From CAWFSE01 sp963697565 (GTDB lineage: Bacteria > Actinomycetota > Actinomycetes > CAVWCF01), in assembly GCA_963697565.1 (NCBI GenBank), contig CAVOOM010000003.1, forward strand, positions 186,001-250,000: a DNA stretch of 64,000 nucleotides. The letters are read 5' to 3'. Of this stretch, positions 10,667-18,442 are shown in pieces. Each line of letters opens with the position of its first letter. Within the stretch, counting starts at the first letter, position 1. The translations under genes and the position numbers were made by a program. Below the pieces are notes generated by a model, which saw only the letters and a list, made by a program, of their open reading frames with translations, was not told the DNA's origin and did no database searches.

Positions 10667-11183
10667 TCACCCCGGCGGACTGGCCTCCGGCGACTCGACG
10701 TCCAAAGTGGTCTCTCGGGCTTGATGCGCACATCGATGCCAGGGTGCCAGCGACTGCGGGGATCACGTACTCCGGCTCGGGCGGCACCACGACGTAGACC
10801 CCATGCCCGATCGCTCCCGGCAAGCCACCGTTGGCATCGGAGGTCGCGACCATGGCGTCCTGCTGCTCTTGGTCCTCAAACGTGTAGATCGTGATCAAGC
10901 GCGCCACCCTCGAAACTGGGATCGGTGAAGGTGCAGGTTCCCGCGTTAACCAGTCGGCCCCGAGCTCCTCCTTCGCGGCGTCCTGGTTGGGCTGGTCGGC
11001 GTAGTCGGCGCATGTCTCGAGGTCGTTGGCGACCTCCTTGGGCGACTGGCCGAAGTACTCCTACTCGGTCGGATTGGCCGGCGGGAAGGTCGCCCATCCA
11101 CTGTCGTCACCGCAGCCGGCCAGGCCGACCAGTAAGGCTCCCGTGACAAGACCAGCGCTAACGAGCCTGACTCCCCTGAGCAT
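10667..11183 (-). CDS. Small lipoprotein (frame-disrupted)
   Basis: From ATG 11183 the frame reads MLRGVRLVSAGLVTG then ALLVGLAGCGDDSG, a lipoprotein signal with lipobox GLAGC. Codon 11061-11063 is an in-frame TAG, and shifts are needed near 10950 and 10750. The body contains SPKEVANDLETCADYAD, then TCTFTDPSFEGG, LITIYTFEDQEQQDAMVATS and GVYVVVPPEPEYVIPAVAG. The final frame ends ETTLDVESPEASPPG. It looks like a small extracytoplasmic sensor-like or binding lipoprotein, with no recognised family. It sits between the two LPxTG genes and faces the lipoprotein at 10208. Confidence 0.45.
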
Positions 11184-11266
11184 GCGGGGAAGCGTCACGT
11201 GCCGTGCTAGGGCGGGCCATGCCAGCCTCCAGAGGTTCTGCGGGAGAAAGCGTGTGTTGGAAGCGC

Positions 11267-11973
11267 TCAGCGCGCGGCGTGGCGGGCGGTGGACTGCATG
11301 GCCCGGCGGGAGCGGACGAAGACCATCGCGCCGACCTGGCAGATGGCGTAGCCGGCCAGGGCGAGCATCGCGGTGTCCTCGGGGCCGGTCTTCGGCAGCG
11401 CGGCGGTGTCGACGGCGGCGGGGGCCGCGGCCGCGGCGGCGCGGGAGCAGCTGCCGGGGCCGGTGCGGCGGCGGGCGCGGGCGCGGCGGCCGGGGCCGCG
11501 GCGGCGGCGACCGTGCCGACGGCCGGCTGCGACTTCGGCTTGCAGTCGATGTCGACCTGGGTGTGGTCGAACATGATGCGGGTGACCTTGACCTCGCCGG
11601 TGGCGCCGTTGAGCGGGCCGGTCATCGGCGGCACGTCGAACGACTGCGAGGCGCCGATCGCGTTGGGGTAGGTCGAGGCGGCCTGCACCGCGACGGCCTT
11701 GCCGCCGACGGTGGTCTCGCCCTTCATGGTCAGGGTGTTCTTCAGCAGCGGCACCGGGCCGTTGGTGAAGTTGGCCGGGTCGATGGTGAGGGTGCCGCCG
11801 CTGGCCGTGGCCGCGACGCTGACGTCCCACGGCACGACCGTGCCGAAGCCCTGCACGGTGCAGGAGAACGACATCTGGGCCGCCGCGCTCGCCGGCGCCG
11901 CCGCCAGCCCCGCGAGGCCGAGCGTGGCGAGCAGCGCGGCCGCGCACGCAGCCAAAGCCCTACGCATCTTCAT
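11267..11973 (-). CDS. LPKTG-anchored surface protein (surface gene E)
   Basis: About 235 residues. ATG 11973 starts a signal peptide (ALAACAAALLATLGLAGLAA, cleaved near ASA). The mature domain has SFSCTVQGFGTVVPWDVSV and later DCKPKSQ, suggesting a disulfide-bonded beta-sandwich. An Ala-Pro repeat linker (PAAAPAPAAAPAPAAA) follows, with a frame shift near 11450. The C-terminus is a sorting signal: LPKTGPEDTAM, a hydrophobic segment and VRSRRAM. The signal resembles that of surface gene D (LPETGPGDS), so one sortase could process both. A promoter-like element and a GTTCC-N7-GGAAC dyad lie upstream. Ligand unknown. Confidence 0.7.
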
Positions 11974-12024
11974 CAGTACGGCACCCCTCCGCGCCTGAAA
12001 TTGTTCGAGCCCTCACCCACGCCG

Positions 12025-12049
12025 CGCTGTTCCCCCCTCCGGAACAGCG
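12025..12049. promoter_or_regulatory. GTTCC-N7-GGAAC dyad in leader of surface gene E
   Basis: Perfect 9-bp arms CGCTGTTCC and GGAACAGCG with a 7-nt loop. It lies between the promoter-like element at 12075 and ATG 11973. Arm core and loop length match the dyad at 7730. Confidence 0.55.
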
Positions 12050-12074
12050 TTGCGCGTATGAGAACGCTGAGGTC

Positions 12075-12103
12075 ATCACACGCGGGTCCGCGTCCCGTGT
12101 CAA
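12075..12103 (-). promoter_or_regulatory. Promoter-like TTGACA-N17-TGTGAT before surface gene E
   Basis: On the minus strand TTGACA (12103-12098) and TGTGAT (12080-12075) are separated by exactly 17 bases, with GGAATCCC immediately upstream. The element before surface gene D is nearly the same. Confidence 0.55.
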
Positions 12104-12265
12104 GGGATTCCGCGAAGTTGGACCGGATCGAGATCCCAATTCGATGCCGCCGCGTCACCCCCCGTTCACCTGAGCGGGTCGAGACCAGCGGCACCTCCAC
12201 CGACGCGCCCCGGCCGCCCGCGGTTCCACCCGGCCTTGCGCCGGGCCGCCGTTCGGAGGGGCCGA

Positions 12266-12649
12266 TCAGACCAGCGGCAGGCGGCGTACGCGGAGCGTGT
12301 CGTCGCCGAGCACCACCACGGCCCCGCCGCAAGATCAGCGGCGACCAAGGGGAGGTTGGCCCGCAGCAGGACCGCCAGATCGGCGCTGCGGCGGCTGGAG
12401 ACGCGGCGCACCAGGACGACACGACGGCGACGCGGCCCCGGAAAGCGCGAGGAGGCCGCCGAAGTCGGTGTCGGCGCTCACGAGGACTCGGTCCCCTGCT
12501 CGGGCTGCCGCCAAGACGTCACGGTCGGGCGCCCGAGCGAGGCCCAACTGGCTCACGTGCTCGACGTCCCAGCCTTGCTCGGCGAGCAACTCGACCAGTG
12601 CTGGCGGCAGGTTCTGATCGAGCAGCAGGCGCAGACTTGCGGGCGTCAC
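12266..12649 (-). CDS. DUF5615 PIN-like toxin (frame-disrupted)
   Basis: DUF5615 proteins are small PIN-like nucleases usually paired with DUF433 antitoxins. The start LRLLLDQNLPPALVELL, then GWDVEHVSQLGL and VLVSADTDFGGLL, are the family's acidic-motif segments. Shifts near 12415 and 12335 are needed to reach RRSADLAVLLRANLPLVAA and the end VVLGDDTLRVRRLPLV. GTG 12649 overlaps the antitoxin stop by four bases (GTGA), which supports translational coupling. Likely function: RNase toxin held by the upstream gene product. Confidence 0.7.
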
Positions 12650-12877
12650 GCGGAGGGGCGGAGGGGCAGCTCGCGCTCGCGGACGGCCTCCGCTGCGTAC
12701 TTCAGGGCCTCGCCCACGTCCTCCACGGTGAGATCCGGCAGCTCGCCGCAGACCTCCTCGGCCGTGAGCCCGTCGGCGACCATCGCCACGACGGTCGCGA
12801 CCGGGATGCGCAGCCCGCGGATCACCAGGCTCGCCGCCCATGACTTCCGGATCGCGGGTGATCCGCTCGTACGCCAT
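12646..12877 (-). CDS. DUF433 antitoxin
   Basis: About 76 residues. It starts MAYERITRDPEVMGG, and after a one-base shift near 12835 continues VIRGLRIPVATVVAMVADG, TAEEVCGELPDLTVEDVGEA and LKYAAEAVRERE. The core G-P-x-I-x-G-T/L-R-I-x-V and the L-x-x-E-x-I/V-x-x-x-x-P-x-L spacing are DUF433 hallmarks. DUF433 proteins carry a winged-helix-like fold and act as antitoxin partners of DUF5615. It is the first gene of a two-gene operon transcribed away from the pair at 13056. Confidence 0.75.
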
Positions 12878-13023
12878 GCGCCCAGGGTAGGGCCGGCTCC
12901 CGCGTTTGCCCATGATCCGAAGGGGGCTGTGGATCGACGGGCGCACAGCCGCATCCCCGCCGTGCGGCTCACGGCAGTCGGCCACCTCGGCGCGGGCACC
13001 CAGATCGCACTCGTCCGACCTTG

Positions 13024-13050
13024 CGTACGCGACGTACGCCACGTACGTTC
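13024..13050. promoter_or_regulatory. Three CGTACG boxes at 9-bp spacing (toxin-antitoxin operator)
   Basis: The palindrome CGTACG occurs at 13024, 13033 and 13042, an exact 9-bp period, ending six bases before ATG 13056. Repeated small palindromes right before an antitoxin gene are typical of autoregulated toxin-antitoxin operons; the assignment to this antitoxin is inference. Confidence 0.5.
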
Positions 13051-13055
13051 GTGGC

Positions 13056-13478
13056 ATGAGCGGTCTCCTTGAGTTCACCCAGATCACCGCGGCGCGAGCC
13101 CACCTCAAGGAGATCTACGACTCTGCCGAGCGGCACGTGCCGTCCGTGGTGCGCCGCGAGGACGACGCGCCCGTGGCCGTCGTGCGCCGCGACGACCTGC
13201 ACCGCGCGCTGCGGGCGCTCTGCCCGCTCGACCCGCAGGTGCGCTTCGCCGACGACGGGCACGTGAGCATGTGGCTGGACGGGCTCCCGGTCAGCGCGCA
13301 GGCCGGCGACCTGTCGGCCGTCGAGCGCGGGCTGATCGAGGCGCTGCGCGACTACGCCGACCTTTGGGTCGAGGACCTCAGCCGCTACCCGCACCACGAG
13401 GACGCCTGGGGCGTCGTCAACCTCGTCCTGCTCAGCACCGACTCCGAACTCGAGGCGCACCTCTTCGGCGAGGACTGA
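13056..13478 (+). CDS. Phd/YefM-like antitoxin
   Basis: A 140-residue protein. The N-terminal half (EFTQITAARAHLKEIYDSAE, then PSVVRREDDAPVAVVRRDDL) resembles the DNA-binding fold of prevent-host-death antitoxins, in which a mandatory Ala-Arg segment is followed by a beta hairpin. The acidic C-terminal half (DLSAVERGLIEALRDYADLW, LSRYPHHEDAWGVVNLVLL) would wrap the toxin. Its stop overlaps the start of the next gene (TGATG). It is longer than classic Phd. CGTACG operator-like boxes lie just upstream. Confidence 0.6.
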   Translation: MSGLLEFTQITAARAHLKEIYDSAERHVPSVVRREDDAPVAVVRRDDLHRALRALCPLDPQVRFADDGHVSMWLDGLPVSAQAGDLSAVERGLIEALRDYADLWVEDLSRYPHHEDAWGVVNLVLLSTDSELEAHLFGED

Positions 13479-13924
13479 TGCGGCTGCCGACCTTCGCCCA
13501 GCTGCGCCGCTTCGTCGCCGTCGAGGGCTGGCAGGACAAGGACGCGTTGTCGCGCAAGAAGACCGGCGACCACCACCGCTACGTCTTCACCACCCCGACC
13601 GGCGAGCGCCTCTACACGCGGATCTCGCACGGGCGCGGGCAGATCCGCGACCCCGGGCTCTTCGAGCACATCCTGCGCGACCAGCTCAAGATCGAGGCCG
13701 AGCAGTTCTGGGCCGCGGTCGACCGCGGTGAGGCGCCGCGGCGGCCCTCGCCCGCGTCGGCCGTGGCTGGCGCTGGCGGCGCGTTGGACGCCCGACTTGC
13801 CCGGGCCCTGATCGCGAAGGCCGGGCTTTCGCCGAGCGACCTCGTCGGGCTGTCGCAGGACGACGCCGTGCGGATCTGGCAGGACTGGCTCGCTTCAGGC
13901 GGCGGGGCACCGCCCGGCTCGTGA
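13478..13924 (+). CDS. HicA-like toxin
   Basis: A 148-residue protein beginning LPTFAQLRRFVAVEGWQ, followed by RKKTGDHHRYVFTTPTGERL, which has the layout of small double-stranded-RNA-binding-fold toxins of the HicA or YcfA type: basic strand, catalytic-type His, then strand. The C-terminal half (about residues 85-148, after an Ala-rich linker) has a helical segment, ALIAKAGLSPSDLVGLSQDD, not found in minimal HicA. It is translationally coupled to the antitoxin-like gene. The specific family is inferred from layout only. Confidence 0.5.
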   Translation: MRLPTFAQLRRFVAVEGWQDKDALSRKKTGDHHRYVFTTPTGERLYTRISHGRGQIRDPGLFEHILRDQLKIEAEQFWAAVDRGEAPRRPSPASAVAGAGGALDARLARALIAKAGLSPSDLVGLSQDDAVRIWQDWLASGGGAPPGS

Positions 13925-13932
13925 CGCGCGCG

Positions 13933-15183
13933 CTACGTCTTGCCACCGCGCAGGCGGCCGCGGCGGTGCTCGATGACTCGGCGCAGCTTGGCGACCTGGC
14001 CGCGGTCGAAGGGCAGGCCGGCGAGCCCCGGCAGCCATGCGTCCACCGCGTCGGCGACCTGGGCGACGGCGGCCCGCGCGGCGCGGTCGGTCAACCCGAG
14101 CCGGGCTCCGAGGGCCGCGAAGTCGGCCAGCCCGAAATCGCCGCCGGACCGCCCCTCGATCGACAGCGCCATCGTGGTGTCGCCGTACGGGCTGCGAGCT
14201 CGGCACGTCGTACGCCGGCGCCGCGCGCCACTCGCCCGCGGCGTCCTGCAGCACCGAGAAGTTCTTGGCGTGCGCGTCGCCGTTGCCCGTCACGTAGGCG
14301 AATGCCAGCTGCATGAGCAGCGCGCGGGCGGCCACCGCGGGCGCCTCGCACACCTCGACGAGGGCGGCCAGCGCGCGATCGGCGCCGGTGCGGTACTTGT
14401 CGGCGGGCGGCAGGCCCAGCCGCTGGCAGCCGTCCTCGACGGCGAGCCAGTCGGCGGGATCCGGGCCGGGGCGGTCGAACCGCGTGACCAGCAGCCCCTG
14501 GCGTCCCTCGCCGTCCTCGACCACGCGAGCGTCGACGGCGGGCAGGCCGGTGGTGCGGGCGGCGGCCAGGAAGAACGCCTCGTTGGCGACCAGGTGGGCG
14601 AACTCCGGCGGGTCCAGCTTGAGCAGGAACCGTTGGTGGCGCTGGCGCACCGGCAGGTTGAGCATGGCCGCGCTGACCTTGTCCTGCACCCCCGGCAGGC
14701 CGACCCGGTCGACGCCGAACGCCGCAACCCGGCGAGGATCTCGGCGAACGACACCTCGGCGAAGTCATCGACCTCGAGCGCCGGCGCGGTCGCGGCCCAC
14801 GCGTCGCCCTCGGGCACGACCGCGACGTCGCCGATCGCGTCGGCGCCCACCGCCAGCAGCAGCGACAGCTCGTCGTCGGCCGACGTCTTCACCGCCCGCC
14901 GGAGCGCGCCGAGCCGCCGGCCCTCGGGCAGCAGGCCGGCGAAGTACGCCGGCAGCGAGCCGCCGGGGGTCCGTACCGGGTCTGCGGTGAGCGGCAGCGT
15001 GGTGGCCACCGGCTGCTTGCCCTCGTCGAGCCACGCCTCGTCGTACGCGAACTCGATGCCGGCCTCGGTGCGGGTCAGGGTCGCGGCGGGCCGGCCCTTC
15101 TTGAGCACGACCGCGCGCTCGACGTCCTTGAGCCGCTCGAGGTCGGCCGAGTCCTCGCGTTCTTGGTCTGGGCCGGCGGTCAC
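13933..15183 (-). CDS. HipA-family serine kinase toxin (frame-disrupted)
   Basis: HipA kinases phosphorylate aminoacyl-tRNA synthetases such as GltX, and cause growth arrest. The N-terminal subdomain is seen in VATTLPLTADPV and PAYFAGLLPEGRRLGALRRA. After a shift near 14725 come LLKLDPPEFAHLVANEAF, LLVTRFDRP, the catalytic loop GNGDAHAKNFSVL and PAYDVPSS; after another near 14195, GDFGLADFAALGARLGL. All catalytic motifs are present. GTG 15183 would begin it with a four-base GTGA overlap if the HTH part is a separate gene; as sequenced, the HTH region and HipA are one uninterrupted frame. Confidence 0.8.
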
Positions 15184-15471
15184 GGCTGGGTCCGCGCGGC
15201 GGGCGTCGGCCGCGACGTCCCCGCGGGCCCCCCTGGCCAGCTCGAGGTGCAGGCCCAGGGCGGCGAGCACGTCGAGCAGCTTGTCGAGCTGGACCGTCGG
15301 CTTGGCCGCCTCGATCGCGTGCACCGTGCGGGCGGCCACGCCCGCGAGGTCGGCCAGCTCGGCCTGCCGCAGCCCGAGGTCCTCGCGGCGGGCGCGCACG
15401 GCCAGCGCGAGGTCAGCCAGCCGCGGGCGCTCCTCGGCGGCCAGGACCGGGGACACCCGCGGCCTCACCAC
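15180..15471 (-). CDS. HipB-like HTH antitoxin (in frame with HipA as sequenced)
   Basis: An XRE-type helix-turn-helix, ARREDLGLRQAELADLAGVA then RTVHAIEAAKPTVQLDKLL, characteristic of HipB, which neutralises HipA and represses the operon. GTG 15471 was chosen because AGGAG lies eight bases upstream. As sequenced there is no stop between it and HipA; a single-base shift near its end would give a TGA at 15182-15180 overlapping the HipA GTG. So it is either a true HipB-HipA fusion or two coupled genes. A strong operator-like dyad lies upstream at 15539. Confidence 0.7.
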
Positions 15472-15538
15472 GGGGCTTCTCCTGCACCCTCTTGCATAGG
15501 AGCGATGGTAGACCCGTTCAGAGGTCCGGGTCAACCTT

Positions 15539-15564
15539 TCCCATGCGCTCTAGTGCATGGGAAC
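15539..15564. promoter_or_regulatory. HipB operator candidate
   Basis: Perfect 9-bp arms TTCCCATGC and GCATGGGAA separated by 8 bases, about 70 bases upstream of the HipB start. The arm-N8-arm layout matches known HipB operators (TATCC-N8-GGATA in E. coli). It lies between two divergent genes and could affect both. Confidence 0.65.
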
Positions 15565-15636
15565 GGGGTGCCCGCCGTGGGCCACGATCAGATCGTCCCT
15601 CCCCTGCACGCACGCGCATCTTCTGTGTCCGACGAT

Positions 15637-15705
15637 CTGTACTCTAGGGACCCGACCAAATGCACTCTAGGGACCCGACCATCTGTACTCTTGGGCCTGT
15701 GACCA
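15637..15705. repeat. Three 23-bp tandem repeats across the AAA ATPase start
   Basis: Units at 15637, 15660 and 15683, each 23 bp. The first two are nearly the same (ACTCTAGGGACCCGACCA core); the third is diverged and contains the GTG start at 15699. Each unit has an ACTC-NN-GGG half-palindrome. A parallel 23-bp array overlaps the start of the related fragment at 17414. Confidence 0.75.
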
Positions 15706-16996
15706 GCGACAACGCTCACGCGAGCACCTATCGGCGACGCATCATCGATGACGACCTCGATGCCCTGCTCCCCGAACTCCCCGCCCTCAGCATCGACGGC
15801 GCCAAGGGGGTCGGCAAGACCGCCACAGCCGAGCAACGTGCCGCCGCCGTCTTCGCGCTCGACGACCCCGGCACCCTCGAACGTAGTACTGGCCGACCGC
15901 GACCGGCTCACCACCGCCGCGACGCCGACCCTGATCGACGAGTGGCAGCGCTACCCAGCGGCCTGGGACCTTGTCCGCCGCGCCGTCGACCGAAGCCCAC
16001 AGCCGGGCCGCTTCCTGCTCGCCGGCTCGGCCAGCCCGCGCACGCCGCACACCCACTCCGGCGCCGCGCGCATCGTGAGCGTCCGCATGCGCCCCCTGAC
16101 GCTGCCCGAACGAGGCCTTGAGACCCCCACCGTCTCCTTGCGCGCGCTCCTGGCCGGGGGCCGGCCGGACATCGCCGGATCGACGAAGGTCGACCTCCCC
16201 TCGTACGTCGAGCAGATCGTCCGCGGGGGATTCCCCGGCATGCGGGCGGCCACCCCGCGGGCGCAGCGGGCCCTGCTGGCCTCGTACGTCGACCGCATCG
16301 TCGACCGCGACTTCCCCGACGCCGACCTCGGCCTGCGCAACCCCGTGCTCCTGCGCCGCTGGCTGGCCGCGTACGGCGCGGCGACCGCCACCACCGCCAC
16401 GTTCGAGGCGATCCGCGACGCGGCCACGCCGGCGCAGGGCAGCAAGCCCTCGCGCACCGCCACCGTCCCCTACCGCGACACCCTCGAGCGGATCTGGATC
16501 TCCGACCCATTGCCGCCCTGGGCTCCGTCGCGCAACCACCTCAACCGGCTCACCTTGTCGCCTAAGCACCACCTCGCCGACCCCGCGCTGGCCGTCGCCG
16601 TCGCCGGGCTGACCGCCGACGACCTGCTCGAGGGGCGCGCGCCGGGCGAGGCTGTGCCTCGCGACGGGACGTACCTCGGCGCGCTCTTCGAGTCACTGAT
16701 GGCGCTGTCGCTGCGGGTCTTCGCCCAGGCCGCAGAGGCGACCGTCGGCCACCTGCGCACCAAGGGCGGCGAGCGCGAGATCGACTTCATCGTCTCCGGA
16801 CCGGGCCGGCGAGTCGTCGCCGTCGAGGTCAAGCTCGCCCAGACGGTCGGCGACCACGACGTGCGGCACCTGGTCTGGCTCGGCCGACCGGCTGGGGCCA
16901 GAGCTCGCCGACGCAGTGGTCATCACGACGGGCCGCGAGGCGTACCGCCGGGCCGACGGGATCGCCGTCGTGCCGGCCGCGCTTCTCGGGCCTTGA
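15699..16996 (+). CDS. AAA (AAA_14) ATPase with DUF4143 domain
   Basis: About 430 residues. The N-terminus has the Walker A GAKGVGKT. After a shift near 15885, a Walker B-like LIDEWQRYP, then AGSAS, and MRPLTLPERGLE follow; DUF4143 occupies the C-terminal half, with YVEQIVRGGFPGMR, LERIWISDPLPPW, LGALFESLMALSLRVFAQ and the nuclease-like GGEREIDFIVSGPG then VVAVEVKLA. A shift near 16890 leads to the end AVVPAALLGP. Such proteins are often seen in stability or defence islands with unknown target. GTG 15699 lies within the third 23-bp repeat. A truncated relative lies at 17151. Confidence 0.75.
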
Positions 16997-17009
16997 CGGT
17001 CGGCTCCGC

Positions 17010-17114
17010 CAGACGAACACACGAACGGCCGCTTCGGCGGGCCATCGGGCGGCGCAGCATGGTCACGGGCGGGGGTGTGCCTCCGTCGCGGTGGCCCATT
17101 GTGTGTTGGTGTGG
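17010..17114. repeat. Family 3 palindromic element, copy 1
   Basis: About 105 bp, beginning CCAGACGAACACACGAACGG and ending CATTGTGTGTTGGTGTGG. It aligns over its whole length with the element at 17570, and shares its ACACAC/GTGTGT ends with the one at 63026. It follows the AAA ATPase stop. Confidence 0.7.
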
Positions 17115-17150
17115 CCGGGGCCGCGGGTCAGGCGTGAGCGTGGCCTCGGG

Positions 17151-17426
17151 TCAGACGCGGGTGTTCCAAAGGGCCGAAATTGGCACCGCGAGGATGCGCT
17201 CGCCCACCTCGTACGCACCCGGGCCTGTGTGCAGGACGATCCCACGGGCGAACTGGTCGCCGAGCTGGTCGCGCAGCCACGCCAGGTGGCGGGCGTCGGG
17301 GGCGGTGACCACACCGCCGGACTTGACCTCAATGCCGACGATCTGGCCCTGGTGCTCGGCGATCAGGTCGACCTCGCGGCGGCCGTCGGCCACGCGCAGG
17401 TGACTGAGCCGCTCTGTTTCCCGCAC
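17151..17426 (-). pseudogene. DUF4143 C-terminal remnant
   Basis: An open frame of 91 codons from GTG 17426, reading REVDLIAEHQGQIVGIEVKS, then GGVVTAPDARHLAWLRDQLG and HTGPGAYEVGERILAVP. This is the C-terminal nuclease-like part of AAA_14/DUF4143 proteins. The ATPase domain and DUF4143 core are missing, and the GTG lies inside a 23-bp tandem array like the one across the start of the complete gene at 15699. So an internal deletion of some 300 or more codons seems to have joined the promoter array to the last part of the gene. It may still be expressed. Confidence 0.65.
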
Positions 17427-17505
17427 CTCTGACTATCTGTTTCCCACACTCGTGAGTGACTGTTTCGCACACCCTTGAGGGTCCACTTCTCACACTCCTG
17501 GCCTC
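17414..17505. repeat. Four 23-bp tandem repeats across the DUF4143 remnant start
   Basis: Units at 17414, 17437, 17460 and 17483. On the minus strand the first three end GGGAAACAG, GGGAAACAG and GCGAAACAG, and the second and third contain the near-palindromes CTCACGAG and CTCAAGGG. The fourth is diverged. The period equals that of the array at 15637. Beyond it, to 17569, I see no gene. Confidence 0.8.
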
Positions 17506-17569
17506 GCGGGCGCAGGTCCCGGGGGCGAGCATCGCGCCGGCGTATTCGGGCCCTGGTCCGTGGCCCAAC

Positions 17570-17676
17570 CAGACGAACACACAATCGGCCGCTTCGTCGG
17601 CCGCTCGGGCGGCGCGGCACGCTCACGCGCGGGGGCGCGCTGCCGTCCCGGCCGCCCGATTGTGTGTTCCTGTGGT
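17570..17676. repeat. Family 3 palindromic element, copy 2
   Basis: About 107 bp with perfect 14-bp inverted ends: GAACACACAATCGG at 17575-17588 and CCGATTGTGTGTTC at 17656-17669. The inside is GC-rich and partly self-complementary. With the 17010 copy it flanks the DUF4143 remnant as direct repeats. Confidence 0.75.
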
Positions 17677-17753
17677 GAGCGAGGGCGCCACCGGGCGTAC
17701 GCGAGCGAGGGCGCCGCGGGCTCACGGGTGCGGCGGCGGCTGGCTCGTGCCGC

Positions 17754-18442
17754 TCAGACGTGGCGCCGGGCTTGATCACGCCGAGGGCGGCGATCACGAA
17801 GACCAGCACCCAGATGCCCAGCACGAACGGCACCGAGCCCTTGATCGAGCGCTGCAGGTCGCGCTCGACCTCCGGGGTGGAGCCGGTCGTCGCGAGCTGG
17901 GCGAGCGCCGGGCCGAACGGCTTGAGCCGGAAGCGGATCAGCACGCCGCACAGGATCGCCACCCCGTACAGCGCGACCTTGGCGCCCAGCCACTTCGGGT
18001 TCGTGGTCACGCCGAACGGCTCGTCGACGAGCATCGTGAACAGCCCCGCCCCGATCACGCCGGCCATCACCCCAAACCTCACCAAGAGGTCGAGGTTCTT
18101 GATGCGCTCGCCGGTGGGGGTGCCGGTGTAGTGGTGGTCGGCGAGCACCAGGCCGAGCCAGCCGAGGCTGAACACCCAGATCGCCGCCAGCGGCCACCAC
18201 CTGAACTGCTCGCCGTACTCGCTGGCCGCCATCAGGCTCACGCCGCTCGGCAGGAACAGCACCAGGCAGATCCGCGGCGCCATGTCGAGCCACACCATGA
18301 TCTTCAGCGAGGTCATCCGCGCCTGGGTGCCGAGCTCGGTCTTGAGCACGTACCGGCTGGAGTAGAAGACGCCGAGGTCCGCGCCCAGCCAGTAGGTGAG
18401 CAGCAGCAGGTGCAGCAGGATCAGCAGCTCGAGCACGGTCAT
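17754..18442 (-). CDS. CopD/DUF2214-like polytopic membrane protein
   Basis: From ATG 18442: LLILLHLLLLTYWLGADLGV, FYSSRYVLKTE, then helices at MAPRICLVLFLPSGVSLM, FRWWPLAAIWVFSLGWLGL, MAGVIGAGLFTML, KWLGAKVALYGVAILCGVL and FVLGIWVLVFVIAALGVI. Histidine and tryptophan in the first helices resemble CopD-like or heme-binding membrane proteins. The family end should fall near IKPGA. As sequenced the frame runs on through the family 3 repeat to 17363; a one-base shift gives a TGA at 17754-17756, used here as the end. It may be functionally linked to the nearby cytochrome c genes. Confidence 0.65.

Noticed and set aside
101..11063. Amber (TAG) recoding: in-frame TAG in menE, surface gene C and a lipoprotein
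   Set aside because: TAG ends intact genes here (disA, bS22), and all three lie in the error-rich left part. Base errors explain them better.
15637..17505. CRISPR array
   Set aside because: The 23-bp units are directly adjacent with no spacers, and no cas genes are present.
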